Position numbers and translations under genes: made by a program. Under the pieces are notes generated by a model that was not told where the DNA came from, did not search any database, and worked only from the letters and a program-made list of their open reading frames with translations. From positions 1,116,001 to 1,180,000 of the forward strand of contig NZ_CP186480.1 in NCBI RefSeq assembly GCF_049354825.1: a stretch of DNA of 64,000 bases, written 5' to 3'. This stretch comes from Novosphingobium sp049354825. Lineage in GTDB: Bacteria > Pseudomonadota > Alphaproteobacteria > Sphingomonadales > Sphingomonadaceae. This document shows, piece after piece, positions 34,233-44,156 of the stretch (its first letter is position 1; every line of letters starts with the position of its first letter).

Positions 34233-36485
34233 TCAGGCCGCGCGATTGCCCCGCGCACGCTCATTGACCTGGCCGAACTTCGGCATCGACAGGCCCACCG
34301 TGCCGGGCATCATGCCCGGCAGCAGCGATTGGCCCGGCTGGAGGGCAGTGAGCTGCATTCCGGCCTGGACGATCAGGTAGGGCGAGACGCGGTGGCGGGT
34401 GCACAGGCCCCCCGCCCCGTCGTCGACCAGCGGAGTCTCGAATTCCAGCCCTTGCATGGCCCCGGCCGAGCGGCGCACTTCGGCCACCGCAAGCTGCCCC
34501 TCGCCGAAATCGACCACGAACTTTTCCCCCACGGGCACGTCGACAAGGCCTTCGATCATGGCCCCGGTGCGCGACAAGTTGCGCATCGTCACCTCGTAAC
34601 GGTGATCCTCGTGAATCAAGCCGACCTTGCGCAGCACCGTCCGGCGTTCGGGGCGATACTTGCTCGGACCCTCTGGCTTGATGGTCCAGGTGCCGTCCTC
34701 CAGCGCCTCTGCCACCATCATCTCGGGCAGCGGTTGCGCGTAGATGTAGCCCTGGATCTGCTTGACGCCGAGTTCGCGCATCAGCCCGAGTTCGTCGTGC
34801 GCCTCGATCCCCTCGGCGGTGGTGTCCATGTCGAGCGCCCCGGCCAGGCTGACGATCGCGCTGATGATGGCGCGGTTGCGGCTGCCCGGCTCGGTTACCC
34901 CGCGGATGAATCCCTGGTCGATCTTGATCTTGTCGAAGGGGGCCTTGCGCAAATACCCGAGCGAGGAATAGCCGGTGCCGAAATCGTCGAGCGCCAGCCG
35001 TACGCCCAGAAGCTTGAGCGACGAAAAGGCATCATCTGTCACCTGGTCGTCGTTGAGAAAGATCGATTCGGTGAGCTCGAGTTCAAGTCGCTCTGGCTCA
35101 AGCCCGGAATTGGCCAGCGCCTGTGTGACGACGCCGGCAAAGCCGACGTTGGTGAATTGTACCGGCGATACGTTGACCGCGACGCGCAGCGTACCGGGCC
35201 AACGGGCTGCGTCGGCGCAGGCCTGCTTGAGCGCCCAGTCTCCTAGGGCGCCGATCAGGCCCGCTTCCTCGGCGATCGGGATGAACACCGCGGGCGAGAC
35301 GTCGCCAAGCTCCGGGTGGGTCCATCGCAGCAAGGACTCCACGCCGATGACACGGTCCGACTTGGTCTCGATGATGGGTTGATAGGCTAGCCAGATCTGA
35401 TTGCGCGCCAGCGCGTCGCGCAGATCATCCTCGATCTGGCGGCGGCGTTCCGCTTCGGCATGCAGGTCGCTGGAATAGAAGCGGAACTGGCCGCGTCCTC
35501 CGCCTTTCGATGCATAAAGCGCAAGGTCGGCCGAGCGAACGAGTTCGTCGGCGCCAACGCCATCGTAAGGCGAGATGGCCACGCCGACCGAAGCGCCGAT
35601 GATGACCCGGCTGCCCTCGATCTGATAGGGTTGCGAAACCATCTGAATGATCTTCTGGGCGATTTCTCCCAGCCGCCCGCGGTCGTCCAGATCGGGCAGG
35701 AGGATCTGGAATTCGTCCCCGCCAAGCCGGCCGATCTCGCAGCCCTTCTCGGCAATAACGCTCTGCAGTCGCTGCGCAACTTGCTTCAGCAACTCATCGC
35801 CCGCCTGATGGCCAAGCGTGTCGTTTACCTGCTTGAAGCGGTCCAGATCGATCATCATTACCGCGCAGGCGCGGCGGGCCGCCTGATAGGCGTTTAGCGT
35901 CGAGAGCAAGCGCTTGCCCATGCGGTGGCGATTGGCGAGCCCGGTCAGCGAATCGTACTCGGCCAGGCGCGAGGCGTCGCGCTGGCTCTGGCGAAGGGCG
36001 GTGATGTCGGTGCCGTTGCCGCGATAGCCGATGAATGTGCCTTCGCTGTCGAACTGGGGCCGGCCCGAGATCGACCACCATACTTCGTGTCCTTCGACCG
36101 CGGCGCGCACCGCAAGGTCGTTGAAGGTCTTGCGGGCGCTGAGCAGCAGCGGCAGCGTCCGTTCCACGCCATCGTTCTCATCGCGTTCAAGGATGAAAAG
36201 CGACTGGACCTGCCGGTCGAGCAATTCGACATGCGGACATTCGAGGCGCTGGGCAATGCACTGGGAGATATAGATCACGCGGCCTTCGGCATTGCTTGCC
36301 CAGAACCACCCGGCACCCGAATCCTCGTAATCGCGCAGCAACAGCAGGGCTTGCTCGTGCTGCTGTTCAGCGGTCAACGCAGAACCGGCGGTATTCCGCC
36401 GTTTTCCGCCACTACCGAACAACGAATTCAGCCGCCCCACGTGCACTCCGCATGGATTCCAGAGGGCACCCGCGGCACCCTTCAC
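34233..36485 (-). CDS. PAS-GGDEF-EAL-PilZ cyclic-di-GMP protein
   Basis: This protein of about 750 residues combines a PAS domain (about 50-165), a GGDEF diguanylate cyclase domain with intact GRLGGDEF (about 255), an EAL phosphodiesterase domain with ESLLRW in place of EALLRW and intact DDFGTGYSSL, and a C-terminal PilZ domain with RTVLR and NLSRTG. The inhibitory RxxD site before GGDEF is replaced by EKGC. It thus could make, degrade and sense c-di-GMP. The listed start is GTG at 36485; an in-frame GTG at 36446 is a possible alternative. It is divergent from the ferredoxin reductase gene. Confidence 0.9.
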   Translation of the reverse strand: MKGAAGALWNPCGVHVGRLNSLFGSGGKRRNTAGSALTAEQQHEQALLLLRDYEDSGAGWFWASNAEGRVIYISQCIAQRLECPHVELLDRQVQSLFILERDENDGVERTLPLLLSARKTFNDLAVRAAVEGHEVWWSISGRPQFDSEGTFIGYRGNGTDITALRQSQRDASRLAEYDSLTGLANRHRMGKRLLSTLNAYQAARRACAVMMIDLDRFKQVNDTLGHQAGDELLKQVAQRLQSVIAEKGCEIGRLGGDEFQILLPDLDDRGRLGEIAQKIIQMVSQPYQIEGSRVIIGASVGVAISPYDGVGADELVRSADLALYASKGGGRGQFRFYSSDLHAEAERRRQIEDDLRDALARNQIWLAYQPIIETKSDRVIGVESLLRWTHPELGDVSPAVFIPIAEEAGLIGALGDWALKQACADAARWPGTLRVAVNVSPVQFTNVGFAGVVTQALANSGLEPERLELELTESIFLNDDQVTDDAFSSLKLLGVRLALDDFGTGYSSLGYLRKAPFDKIKIDQGFIRGVTEPGSRNRAIISAIVSLAGALDMDTTAEGIEAHDELGLMRELGVKQIQGYIYAQPLPEMMVAEALEDGTWTIKPEGPSKYRPERRTVLRKVGLIHEDHRYEVTMRNLSRTGAMIEGLVDVPVGEKFVVDFGEGQLAVAEVRRSAGAMQGLEFETPLVDDGAGGLCTRHRVSPYLIVQAGMQLTALQPGQSLLPGMMPGTVGLSMPKFGQVNERARGNRAA

Positions 36486-36710
36486 GATCGGACTACCAGC
36501 TTCGTGGTTGATATTTGCCTAACGCGCGGCCCAGACCTGTAAGCCGTTCCGGCAGTGCCGCGTATTGCACCGGCTGGCACCCCTTTACCTCCCGGCCGGG
36601 TGCTGACACGATGCGGCATTGACGGGGCCTGCGGCGATCGATGCCGCACACGCCGCTCCGCCGCTTCCTATGGCGCCGGATGCGGCGCCGGACACGTGAA
36701 AGGTCGCCGG

Positions 36711-38015
36711 ATGCGTCACCTCGCCATCATCGGATCGGGTCCTGCGGGCTATTACACGGCAGAGGCGGCCACCAAGCTGTGGGGAGAAGACGTGAAGGTC
36801 GACATCTTCGATCGTCTCCCCGTCCCCTACGGACTGATCCGCACGGGCGTTGCGCCCGACCACCAGTCGATCAAGGGCGTCTCGCGCCGGTACGAAGGCA
36901 CCAACCTGGCCGACAACGTGCGCTTCGTGGGTAACGTGACGCTTGGCGAGGACGTGACCGTGGCCGAACTCCAGGACTTTTACGATGCGGTCATCCTGGC
37001 AACCGGTGCGCCGCATGATCGCAAGCTGGACATCCCCGGCGCCGATTTGCCCGGCGTGGTCGGAAGCGCTGCGTTCGTCGGCTGGTACAACGGTCACCCG
37101 CAATTCGCCGCGCTCGACCCGCTGCTGCACACCGACACGGCGGTCGTCATCGGGATGGGCAACGTCGCGCTCGACGTCGCGCGCATCCTCGCCAAGACGC
37201 GGGACGAATTCGCCGGCAGCGATATCGTTAGCCATGCGCTCGAAGCGCTGCAGGCATCGGGGATCCGCCGCGTGGTCATCCTCGGCCGGCGCGGCCCGCA
37301 CCAGATCATGATGACGCCCAAGGAACTGGGCGAGCTTGGCCACTTGTCGCGCGCCGCGCCAAGGGTCGACGCTGCCGATCTCCCCGACGAGGGCGAGGAC
37401 GCGCTGCTGGAACCAGGCCTGCGCAAATCGGTCGGCCATTTGCGCAGCTTCGCGGCCATTCCGGAAAGCCACTACGCCGATGTTCCGATCGAAGTGACGT
37501 TCGATTTCTTCGCCGCCCCCGTCGCTGTCGAGGGCGATGGCAAGGTCACGGCGATCGTGGTCGAACGTACCGCCGTCCAGGCCGGGCGCGCCATCGGCAC
37601 CAGCGAAACCTATCGCATCCCCTGCGGGCTGGTGATCAGTTGTATCGGTTACCAGACCTCGCCGATCCCCGGCGTGCCGTTCGACGAGCGACTGGGACGC
37701 TTCGCCAACGACGAAGGACGGATCCTGCCGGGCCTTTACTGCGTCGGCTGGGCGCGGCGCGGCCCATCGGGCACGATCGGTACGAACCGGCCCGACGGAT
37801 TCGCAGTGATCGAGAAAGTCGCTGCCGACATAGGCGGCGGCGCGGGCAAGGCGGGACGCGCCGGTTTCGACGCGCTGGCCGAGGCGCGCGGCCTCGACAT
37901 CGTCACCTTCCGGGACTGGAAAAAGATCGAGGCGGCTGAAGAGGCGCGCGCCCGCGAAGGCGCACCGCGCGAAAAATTCGTCGATATAGCCGAGATGATC
38001 AAGGCGCGGTCGTAG
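36711..38015 (+). CDS. Ferredoxin/adrenodoxin-type NADP reductase
   Basis: This 434-residue FAD enzyme has GSGPAGYYTAE at residues 8-18, YGLIRTGVAPDHQ, the NADP fold motif GMGNVALDVARIL and GRRGPHQ, plus GWARRGPSGTIGTNRPDG near the C-terminus. This is the adrenodoxin reductase (FprA) architecture, which passes electrons from NADPH to ferredoxins or cytochrome P450 partners. The ATG at 36711 (MRHLAIIG) directly opens the FAD fold. It is convergent with trxB, 6 bases apart. Confidence 0.93.
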   Translation: MRHLAIIGSGPAGYYTAEAATKLWGEDVKVDIFDRLPVPYGLIRTGVAPDHQSIKGVSRRYEGTNLADNVRFVGNVTLGEDVTVAELQDFYDAVILATGAPHDRKLDIPGADLPGVVGSAAFVGWYNGHPQFAALDPLLHTDTAVVIGMGNVALDVARILAKTRDEFAGSDIVSHALEALQASGIRRVVILGRRGPHQIMMTPKELGELGHLSRAAPRVDAADLPDEGEDALLEPGLRKSVGHLRSFAAIPESHYADVPIEVTFDFFAAPVAVEGDGKVTAIVVERTAVQAGRAIGTSETYRIPCGLVISCIGYQTSPIPGVPFDERLGRFANDEGRILPGLYCVGWARRGPSGTIGTNRPDGFAVIEKVAADIGGGAGKAGRAGFDALAEARGLDIVTFRDWKKIEAAEEARAREGAPREKFVDIAEMIKARS

Positions 38016-38021
38016 CGGCGG

Positions 38022-38984
38022 CTACTCCGCGGCCTGAGCAATCTCGAAGTCGCGCTCGGCCAGGAAGCGTTCGGCGTCGAGCGCGGCCATGCACCCGGTG
38101 CCGGCGGCGGTCACCGCCTGACGATAGGTGTGGTCCATCACGTCGCCGCAAGCGAAAACGCCCGGGATCGCGGTCTTGGGCGTGCCTGGTGTAACCACGA
38201 TGTAACCGCTGTCGTCGAGCGCCAGCTTGCCCTTGAACAGCTCGGTCGCGGGCGCGTGGCCGATCGCCACGAAGGCGCCGTCGGCCGCCTCCTGGCTGCG
38301 CGCGCCGGTCACCGTGTCGACCAGATCGAGGTGAGTCAGACCCTTGCCGTCCTCACCAGCGAAATGGTCGATCGCCTTGTTCCAGAGAACCTTGATGTTG
38401 GAATGAGCGAACAGGCGATCCTGAAGGATACGTTCGGCGCGCAGCGAATCGCGGCGGTGGATCAGCGTCACGTCCTGCGAATGGTTGGTCAGGTATAGCG
38501 CTTCTTCGACCGCGGTGTTGCCGCCGCCAATGACGACCACCTTCTTGCCGCGATAGAAGAAGCCGTCGCAGGTCGCGCAGGCCGATACGCCCTTGCCCGA
38601 CCATTCCTGTTCGCCCGGCGCGCCCAGCCACTTGGCCTGTGCGCCGGTGGCGATCACCAGCGTGTCACCGATGTAGATGTCGCCGCTGTCGCCAGTGGCC
38701 GTGAAGGGTGAGCCCGACAGATCGATGTCGACGATCGTGTCCCACAGCATTCGCGTGCCGACATGCTCGGCCTGGGCCTGCATCTCCTGCATCAGCCAGG
38801 GGCCCTGGATCACGTCGCGGAAACCGGGATAATTCTCGACGTCGGTGGTGATCGTCAGCTGCCCGCCGGGCTGAAGCCCCTGGACCACGATCGGCTTCAT
38901 TCCCGCGCGCGCGCCATAGATTGCCGCGCTCAGCCCGGCCGGGCCGGAGCCGATGATGAGCATGCGGGTTTCGTGCGTGGCCAT
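38022..38984 (-). CDS. trxB: Thioredoxin reductase
   Basis: This 320-residue flavoenzyme reduces thioredoxin with NADPH. IIGSGPAGLSAAIYGARA lies at residues 9-26, the redox-active CATC in SACATCDGFFY at about 140, the NADPH motif GGGNTAVEEALYL, and the closing GVFACGDVMDHTYRQAVTAA. The start at 38984 gives the standard N-terminus MATHETRMLI. Length and motif order are normal. Confidence 0.96.
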   Translation of the reverse strand: MATHETRMLIIGSGPAGLSAAIYGARAGMKPIVVQGLQPGGQLTITTDVENYPGFRDVIQGPWLMQEMQAQAEHVGTRMLWDTIVDIDLSGSPFTATGDSGDIYIGDTLVIATGAQAKWLGAPGEQEWSGKGVSACATCDGFFYRGKKVVVIGGGNTAVEEALYLTNHSQDVTLIHRRDSLRAERILQDRLFAHSNIKVLWNKAIDHFAGEDGKGLTHLDLVDTVTGARSQEAADGAFVAIGHAPATELFKGKLALDDSGYIVVTPGTPKTAIPGVFACGDVMDHTYRQAVTAAGTGCMAALDAERFLAERDFEIAQAAE

Positions 38985-39158
38985 GGCAGTCCTGTTCGTG
39001 TCCGGCGCGCGAGATAAGCGCTGGCGGCAGGTTTTGCCAGTGGAGCTGCATGGTTCGTCCACCGCTTCGGCAGGCTGCTCGGTCCTCGCCGCGCCGTGCC
39101 AGGACCCGGGCGATGGGCCTCGATTGACGCTCCGCCGCAGCTTGGGCATTGCCGCGTC

Positions 39159-40028
39159 ATGAACACGCCCGGCCCCACTTCGAACACGTTCATCTCGCAG
39201 CGCCTGAAGCTGCATTATGTCGATTGGGGCAACCCCGGCGCGCCGCTGCTGATCCTCCAGCACGGCGGGCGCGATCATTGCCGAAGCTGGGACTGGGTCG
39301 CGGCCGAACTCGCGCAGGACTGGCATGTCATCGCGCCGGACTTGCGCGGGCATGGCGACAGCGCGTGGGCCGCCGACGGCGATTACGACATGGATTCGTT
39401 CGTCTACGACTTCGCCCAGCTGGTCCATTCGCTCGGGGAGCAGCAGGTGACGATCATGGCGCACTCGCTGGGCGGCATGATCACCACGCGCTTCGTCGGG
39501 CTGTACCCCCAGAAGGTGCGTCGCTTCGTCAATATAGAAGGGCTCGGCCCGTCCCCCCAATTGCTGCGCAAGCGCGACGAGCAGGGGTTTGCCAACCGAT
39601 TTCGCGAGTGGATCGATGCAAAGCGCAAGGCCGCCGGGCGCGCGCCGCGCCGCTACCCGACGATCGAGGCCGCGTACCAGCGCATGAAGGAAGAGAACGG
39701 GTTTCTTACCGACGCGCAGGCCCGCCACCTGACCGTGCACGGCACCATCCGCAACGAAGACGGAACCTTCAGCTGGAAATTCGACCCCTACCTGCACGTT
39801 TGGCCGTTCGGCGATCACGCCGAACGCGAGATCGCCAGTCTGTGGGCGGACATCAGCTGCCCCATGCTGCTGCTGTACGGCAGCGATTCCTTCATGACCA
39901 ACCCGGAAAGCGACGGCCGCGCCGCGCATTTGCCAACCGCCCAGGTCGTCGAATTCGCGGATGCCGGCCATTGGCTTCATCACGATCAATTCGACCGCTT
40001 CCTTCGCGAGGTTCGGGCTTTTCTCTAA
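39159..40028 (+). CDS. Alpha/beta-fold hydrolase
   Basis: This 289-residue hydrolase begins its fold with LHYVDWGNPGAPLLILQHGG. The nucleophile elbow AHSLGG has the catalytic serine, and the C-terminal histidine is in AGHWLHHDQF; the acid is likely the aspartate in YGSDSFMTNPE. The substrate is not evident. The ATG at 39159 is used because the family-like sequence starts just after it. Its 3' end overlaps the convergent tyrosine phosphatase gene by four bases. Confidence 0.88.
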   Translation: MNTPGPTSNTFISQRLKLHYVDWGNPGAPLLILQHGGRDHCRSWDWVAAELAQDWHVIAPDLRGHGDSAWAADGDYDMDSFVYDFAQLVHSLGEQQVTIMAHSLGGMITTRFVGLYPQKVRRFVNIEGLGPSPQLLRKRDEQGFANRFREWIDAKRKAAGRAPRRYPTIEAAYQRMKEENGFLTDAQARHLTVHGTIRNEDGTFSWKFDPYLHVWPFGDHAEREIASLWADISCPMLLLYGSDSFMTNPESDGRAAHLPTAQVVEFADAGHWLHHDQFDRFLREVRAFL

Positions 40029-40804
40029 ACCGGCTCTACATAGCGGGCGCGCAGGAGTTCGCGCCGCGCGGGCGTTACGCCAATGACCTCGGCCAGGTAG
40101 CCCTCGGGTCCGCCCTCGTAAGCGGCGACCACGGACAGTGCGCGCTCGATGTATGCGCCGCGCACCGCCATCAGCGTGCGCAGCGTCGCGTCGTCGGCCG
40201 CGGCGTAGCGGCTGCGCAGAAGGGCGGCGCCTTCGGCCAGACGGCGTTCGGCGTCACCGGCCACGTTGGTTAGCTCGTAGTCCGCCATGATATCGTCTTT
40301 CGCCACGCCCACCGCGCTGTGGAACAGCGCGACCGCGAAGCCGGTGCGGTCCTTGCCGGCGACGCAGTGGACAAGGCTGGCCCCGCGGCCGTCGACAAGC
40401 ACGTCGAAATAGCGCCGCAGCATCGGCAGCAGCCCGGGCCTGAACGGAATCCCCTCATAGGCCGTCATCAGCGCCCTGTCGGCCGCCCCCGCATCGAGCG
40501 CGCCGTGCGCTGCGGCCAGGTGGGGGGCCAGTCCGGTCGTCTCGCCATCCGGAACGTGGACATTCGCCGCAAAGCCGGGTCCGCGGCGGCACGGGTGCGC
40601 CGCGCGCTCACTCGCCCCGCGCAAGTCCACGACATCGGCAAGGTCAAGCGCATCAATCGCGGCAAGGTCGGCGTCGGTCGCATCCTGATGCTGGGCCGAT
40701 CGCCAAAGCACGCCGCGCCGCAGCCGGCCGCCGCCGGATACGGCATAGCCGCCATAATCGCGAAAATTGTGCACGCCGTGCAGCGGCAGGACCCGGTCGT
40801 TCAT
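40025..40804 (-). CDS. Tyrosine-protein phosphatase (Y_phosphatase3-like)
   Basis: This 259-residue phosphatase has the N-terminal LHGVHNFRDYGGYAV block and the catalytic loop VHCVAGKDRTGFAVAL (Cx5R). This fits the PF13350 group of dual or tyrosine phosphatases, some of which act on phosphoinositides. It is probably cytoplasmic, with no signal peptide. It is divergent from the acidic 97-residue gene and convergent with the hydrolase gene. Confidence 0.9.
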   Translation of the reverse strand: MNDRVLPLHGVHNFRDYGGYAVSGGGRLRRGVLWRSAQHQDATDADLAAIDALDLADVVDLRGASERAAHPCRRGPGFAANVHVPDGETTGLAPHLAAAHGALDAGAADRALMTAYEGIPFRPGLLPMLRRYFDVLVDGRGASLVHCVAGKDRTGFAVALFHSAVGVAKDDIMADYELTNVAGDAERRLAEGAALLRSRYAAADDATLRTLMAVRGAYIERALSVVAAYEGGPEGYLAEVIGVTPARRELLRARYVEPV

Positions 40805-40883
40805 GCCCCCGCGCTAGCCGGCCCGGCCGCCGAAGGGAACCGCCCGCCGTCCCCGGCGTATCCTGCGGTGAAGGAGCATCACG

Positions 40884-41177
40884 ATGATCGATCGCAAAAC
40901 CGCCGACCAGACCCCCGAGACCCACAACAGCGAGCAGGACGACGAGGACACCCAGGCGCAGACGGTCGCGGACCAGGCGATGGAGCGTAACACCAGCGTC
41001 CTGGGCCTCTCCGACACCGAGAAGGTCTCCGGCGGGCTCGAAGACGACAATGTCCAGGATCTGGTCGATCACATGAACCAGATGGAAACCAGCGGCGTCA
41101 TCGACAACAGCGCCTTCCTGGGTGAGCGCAACGACGACGACGAGGAGGGCATTCTGGGCGAAGCGGCCGAGGATTGA
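40884..41177 (+). CDS. Small acidic protein, unknown function
   Basis: This 97-residue protein is very acidic (runs such as EQDDEDTQAQT and NDDDEEGI), with no signal peptide, no membrane segment and no recognised family. AAGGAGCATC upstream of the ATG at 40884 is a good ribosome binding site, supporting a real gene. It lies 69 bases upstream of the M16 protease gene on the same strand and may be co-transcribed with it. Confidence 0.65.
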   Translation: MIDRKTADQTPETHNSEQDDEDTQAQTVADQAMERNTSVLGLSDTEKVSGGLEDDNVQDLVDHMNQMETSGVIDNSAFLGERNDDDEEGILGEAAED

Positions 41178-41246
41178 TCCTTCGCGGCCAGGCGCCGCGA
41201 CGAGGAATTGCTTGTCGGTGAAGGATTTCTTCGCCACTTTGCCGCC

Positions 41247-44099
41247 ATGCATTCCAAGACGCTGGCCGCCCTGGCCGCCGCCACTGCGCTGACCGCCTGT
41301 TCGGCGCAGACAGCTTCGCTTTCTTCCACTGCCGGCCCGAAACCCACCTGGGCGTTCGAGCGCAGCGACGTGCCGGTCGACCCCGGATACCGGTTCGGCA
41401 AGCTGGCAAACGGAATGCGGTACGTGGTGAGGGCCAATGGCACGCCCAAGGGCACCGGGCTGGTGCGCCTTGAGATGGAAGTGGGTTCGCTCGACGAAAG
41501 CGACGCCGAACGCGGTTTCGCTCACTTTGTCGAACACATGGCCTTTAACGGCAGCACCCACGTGCCCGAAGGCGAGATGGTCAGGTTGCTGGAGCGCGCT
41601 GGTCTCGCGTTCGGGGCCGACACGAATGCCTCGACCAGCTTCGATCGGACGATCTACAAGCTCGACCTGCCGACAAACGATCCCAAGCTGCTCGACACCG
41701 CGTTGATGCTGATGCGCGAGACCGGTAGCGAGCTCACGTTCGATCCCGGCGCGGTCGGCCGCGAGCGCGGCATCGTCCTGTCGGAACGGCGCGACCGCAA
41801 CACCTTCGCGCTGCGCAACCTCGAAGACCTGATCGCCTTCACCTACCCCGACGCGCTCTACGGCAAGCGCCTTCCGATCGGCACGCTGGAAACCCTCAAC
41901 GGCGCCACTGCGGACGCGTTGAAGGCATTCTACGCCCGCGAATACGTGCCGGCCCATGCCACGCTGGTGGTGATCGGCGATTTCGACGCGGCCGCGGTCG
42001 AGGCCGCGATCCACGCGCGCTTCGATAGCTGGCAGCCGGCTCCCGCACCGGACCAGCCCGGCGCCGGCCCGGTTGTTGCGGCGGACAAGAACCGGACCGA
42101 CATCTTCATCGATCCCGCGCTTTCGGAGCGCCTTACCATCTCGCGCAGCGGCAAGTGGCTGGGCGAGAAGGACACGCTGGCCCAGCGGCGCGAGAACCTG
42201 CTGCGCCAGGTCGGCTACGCCATCGTCAACCGGCGGCTGTCGCGCCAGGCGCTGGTGGCCAATCCCCCGTTCCGTGCCGCCGGGCTGGGCACCACCGACG
42301 TGTTCAAGGCCGGGCGCACCACCAACCTCGTCATCGATACGCCCGACGGCAAGTGGCAGCGCGGGCTGGCGACAGCGGCGGCCGAGTACCGCCGCGCGCT
42401 CAAATTCGGGTTCAGCCCGGCCGAAATCGCCGAGCAACTGGCCGAAATCCGCGCCGCGCATCGCAATGCGGCGCTCGGTTCGGCAACGCGCAGCAATGGC
42501 GCGATTTACGGCGCCGTGTCGGCGCTGCTCGCCAATGACGTCGTCCCGGACACGCCCGAGAATTCGCTGGCCCGGCTAGAGGCCTTCATTCCGGAGATAA
42601 CCCCCAAGGCGGTGCTGGCCGCGCTCAAGCGCGAACTGGTGCCGCTCGACGCGCCGCTGATCCGCTTCCAGGGTCGCCGCGAGGTCGCAGGCGGGGCCGC
42701 CGCGCTGCGGCAGGGCTGGAACGCGGCGGTGGCCGCACCGATCGTCCGCCAGACCGAGGCGACAGCCGGAACCTTCGCCTACACCGATTTCGGAACGCCG
42801 GGCACGATCGTCAGCGACACCCGCGAAGCCGTCCTCGGCATCCGCGAGGTGCGCTTCGCCAACGGCGTGCGCCTCAACATCAAGCGCACCGACCTGGAAA
42901 ACGACCGGGTCGCGGTAAGGCTCAGCATCGACGGCGGCCAGATGCTGGATACCAATGCGGATCCACTGGCGACCAAGATGGTGTCGGTTCTGGGTATCGG
43001 CGGCCTCGGCAAGCACAGCTTCGACCAGATCCAGTCGCTGACCGCAGGGCGCACGGTCTCGGCCCAGTTCGGCGACAGCGAGGATGCTTTCGTCGCCGGC
43101 GGCACGACTACGCCCGACGATCTGGAGCTGCAGTTGCAGCTCTATGCGGCCTACCTGACCGATCCCGGTTACCGGCCCGAGGCGCAGACGCTGTTCCTGC
43201 ATACGATCAACAACTACTTCGCCTCGCTGCGGGCGACCCCGCAGGGCTCGCTGGGGGCGGACCTTGGCCGCATCCTGTCCGACGGGGATCCGCGCTTTTC
43301 GCTCGCCGATGTCGAGGCGTTCCGGCGGCTCACCCTCGACAAGCTCAAGGCCGCGATCGGCGACCGGCTGGCAAAGGGTGCGATCGAGATCGGCATCGTC
43401 AGCGATGTCGAGGAGGACAAGGCGATCGCGCTCGTGGCCCGGACGCTGGGCGCCCTGCCGGCGCGCGAGCCCGAGTTCCGCGACTATCCCGACCAGCACA
43501 AGCGCAGTTTTACCGCCCGGCGCGAAACGGTGACGCTGCGTCATGACGGCCCGGCCGACCAGGCTCTGGTGCGCATGACCTGGCCAACCACCGACGGGCT
43601 CGACCCGGTGGTGGCGCTGCGCCAGCAGCTTCTCCAGCGCGTGCTGCGCATCGCACTGACCGATTCGCTGCGCGAGAAGCTGGGCAAGGCTTATTCGCCG
43701 GGCGTTTCCGGCGAAGTGTCGCGCACTTATCCCGGTTACGGCACGCTGTTCGCCGAGGCGACGGTCGACCCTGCCGATGTCCCCGCCGCGCGCGAAGCGA
43801 TGACCGACGCGGTCAAGGCCGTGCGCGACGCGCCGGTGTCCGACGACTTGTTGCTGCGCGCCCGCGCCCCGCTGCTCGACAGCTTCGACAACACGCTGAA
43901 GAGCAACGGCGGTTGGCTGACCTATGCCGCGCAGGCCCAGTCGCATCCCGAACGGATCGAACGCTACGCCAAGGCAAGGGAGCGGCTTGCCGCGATAACG
44001 CCGGCGCAGCTCCAGGCGCTCGCGCGCCAGTACCTGACCCCGGCGGCTGCGGTGACGGTGATCGTCCTGCCGCGCGAAGCGACCCCGGCCAAACCCTGA
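41247..44099 (+). CDS. M16-family zinc protease, putative lipoprotein
   Basis: This 950-residue, two-half pitrilysin-like peptidase has a signal with lipobox-like LTAC at residue 17 from the ATG at 41247. The inverted zinc motif HFVEH is at about residues 94-98, and a downstream glutamate sits in RERGIVLSERRDRN. The second half contains the typical LREKLGKAYSPGVSGE segment. Periplasmic or outer-membrane-attached M16 proteases degrade peptides. Normal length for the bacterial tandem form. Confidence 0.9.
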   Translation: MHSKTLAALAAATALTACSAQTASLSSTAGPKPTWAFERSDVPVDPGYRFGKLANGMRYVVRANGTPKGTGLVRLEMEVGSLDESDAERGFAHFVEHMAFNGSTHVPEGEMVRLLERAGLAFGADTNASTSFDRTIYKLDLPTNDPKLLDTALMLMRETGSELTFDPGAVGRERGIVLSERRDRNTFALRNLEDLIAFTYPDALYGKRLPIGTLETLNGATADALKAFYAREYVPAHATLVVIGDFDAAAVEAAIHARFDSWQPAPAPDQPGAGPVVAADKNRTDIFIDPALSERLTISRSGKWLGEKDTLAQRRENLLRQVGYAIVNRRLSRQALVANPPFRAAGLGTTDVFKAGRTTNLVIDTPDGKWQRGLATAAAEYRRALKFGFSPAEIAEQLAEIRAAHRNAALGSATRSNGAIYGAVSALLANDVVPDTPENSLARLEAFIPEITPKAVLAALKRELVPLDAPLIRFQGRREVAGGAAALRQGWNAAVAAPIVRQTEATAGTFAYTDFGTPGTIVSDTREAVLGIREVRFANGVRLNIKRTDLENDRVAVRLSIDGGQMLDTNADPLATKMVSVLGIGGLGKHSFDQIQSLTAGRTVSAQFGDSEDAFVAGGTTTPDDLELQLQLYAAYLTDPGYRPEAQTLFLHTINNYFASLRATPQGSLGADLGRILSDGDPRFSLADVEAFRRLTLDKLKAAIGDRLAKGAIEIGIVSDVEEDKAIALVARTLGALPAREPEFRDYPDQHKRSFTARRETVTLRHDGPADQALVRMTWPTTDGLDPVVALRQQLLQRVLRIALTDSLREKLGKAYSPGVSGEVSRTYPGYGTLFAEATVDPADVPAAREAMTDAVKAVRDAPVSDDLLLRARAPLLDSFDNTLKSNGGWLTYAAQAQSHPERIERYAKARERLAAITPAQLQALARQYLTPAAAVTVIVLPREATPAKP

Positions 44100-44102
44100 T
44101 GC

Positions 44103-44133
44103 AAAAACGGGCGGGCCCGTCGAGGCCCGCCCG
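44103..44133 (-). terminator. Intrinsic terminator of the second TonB receptor gene
   Basis: The 10-bp arms CGGGCGGGCC (44108-44117) and GGCCCGCCCG (44124-44133) enclose a 6-base loop. On the minus strand the stem is followed by TTTTT, giving a full intrinsic terminator for the receptor gene that ends at 44157. It may also block the convergent M16 transcript. Confidence 0.85.
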
Positions 44134-44156
44134 CAGATGCGATCGGAAGGGGCCGA

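Noticed and set aside
38985..39989. Upstream extension of the trxB frame opposite the hydrolase gene
   Set aside because: The conserved TrxB sequence begins at 38984; the extension lacks conservation-like features and overlaps a clear alpha/beta hydrolase on the other strand.
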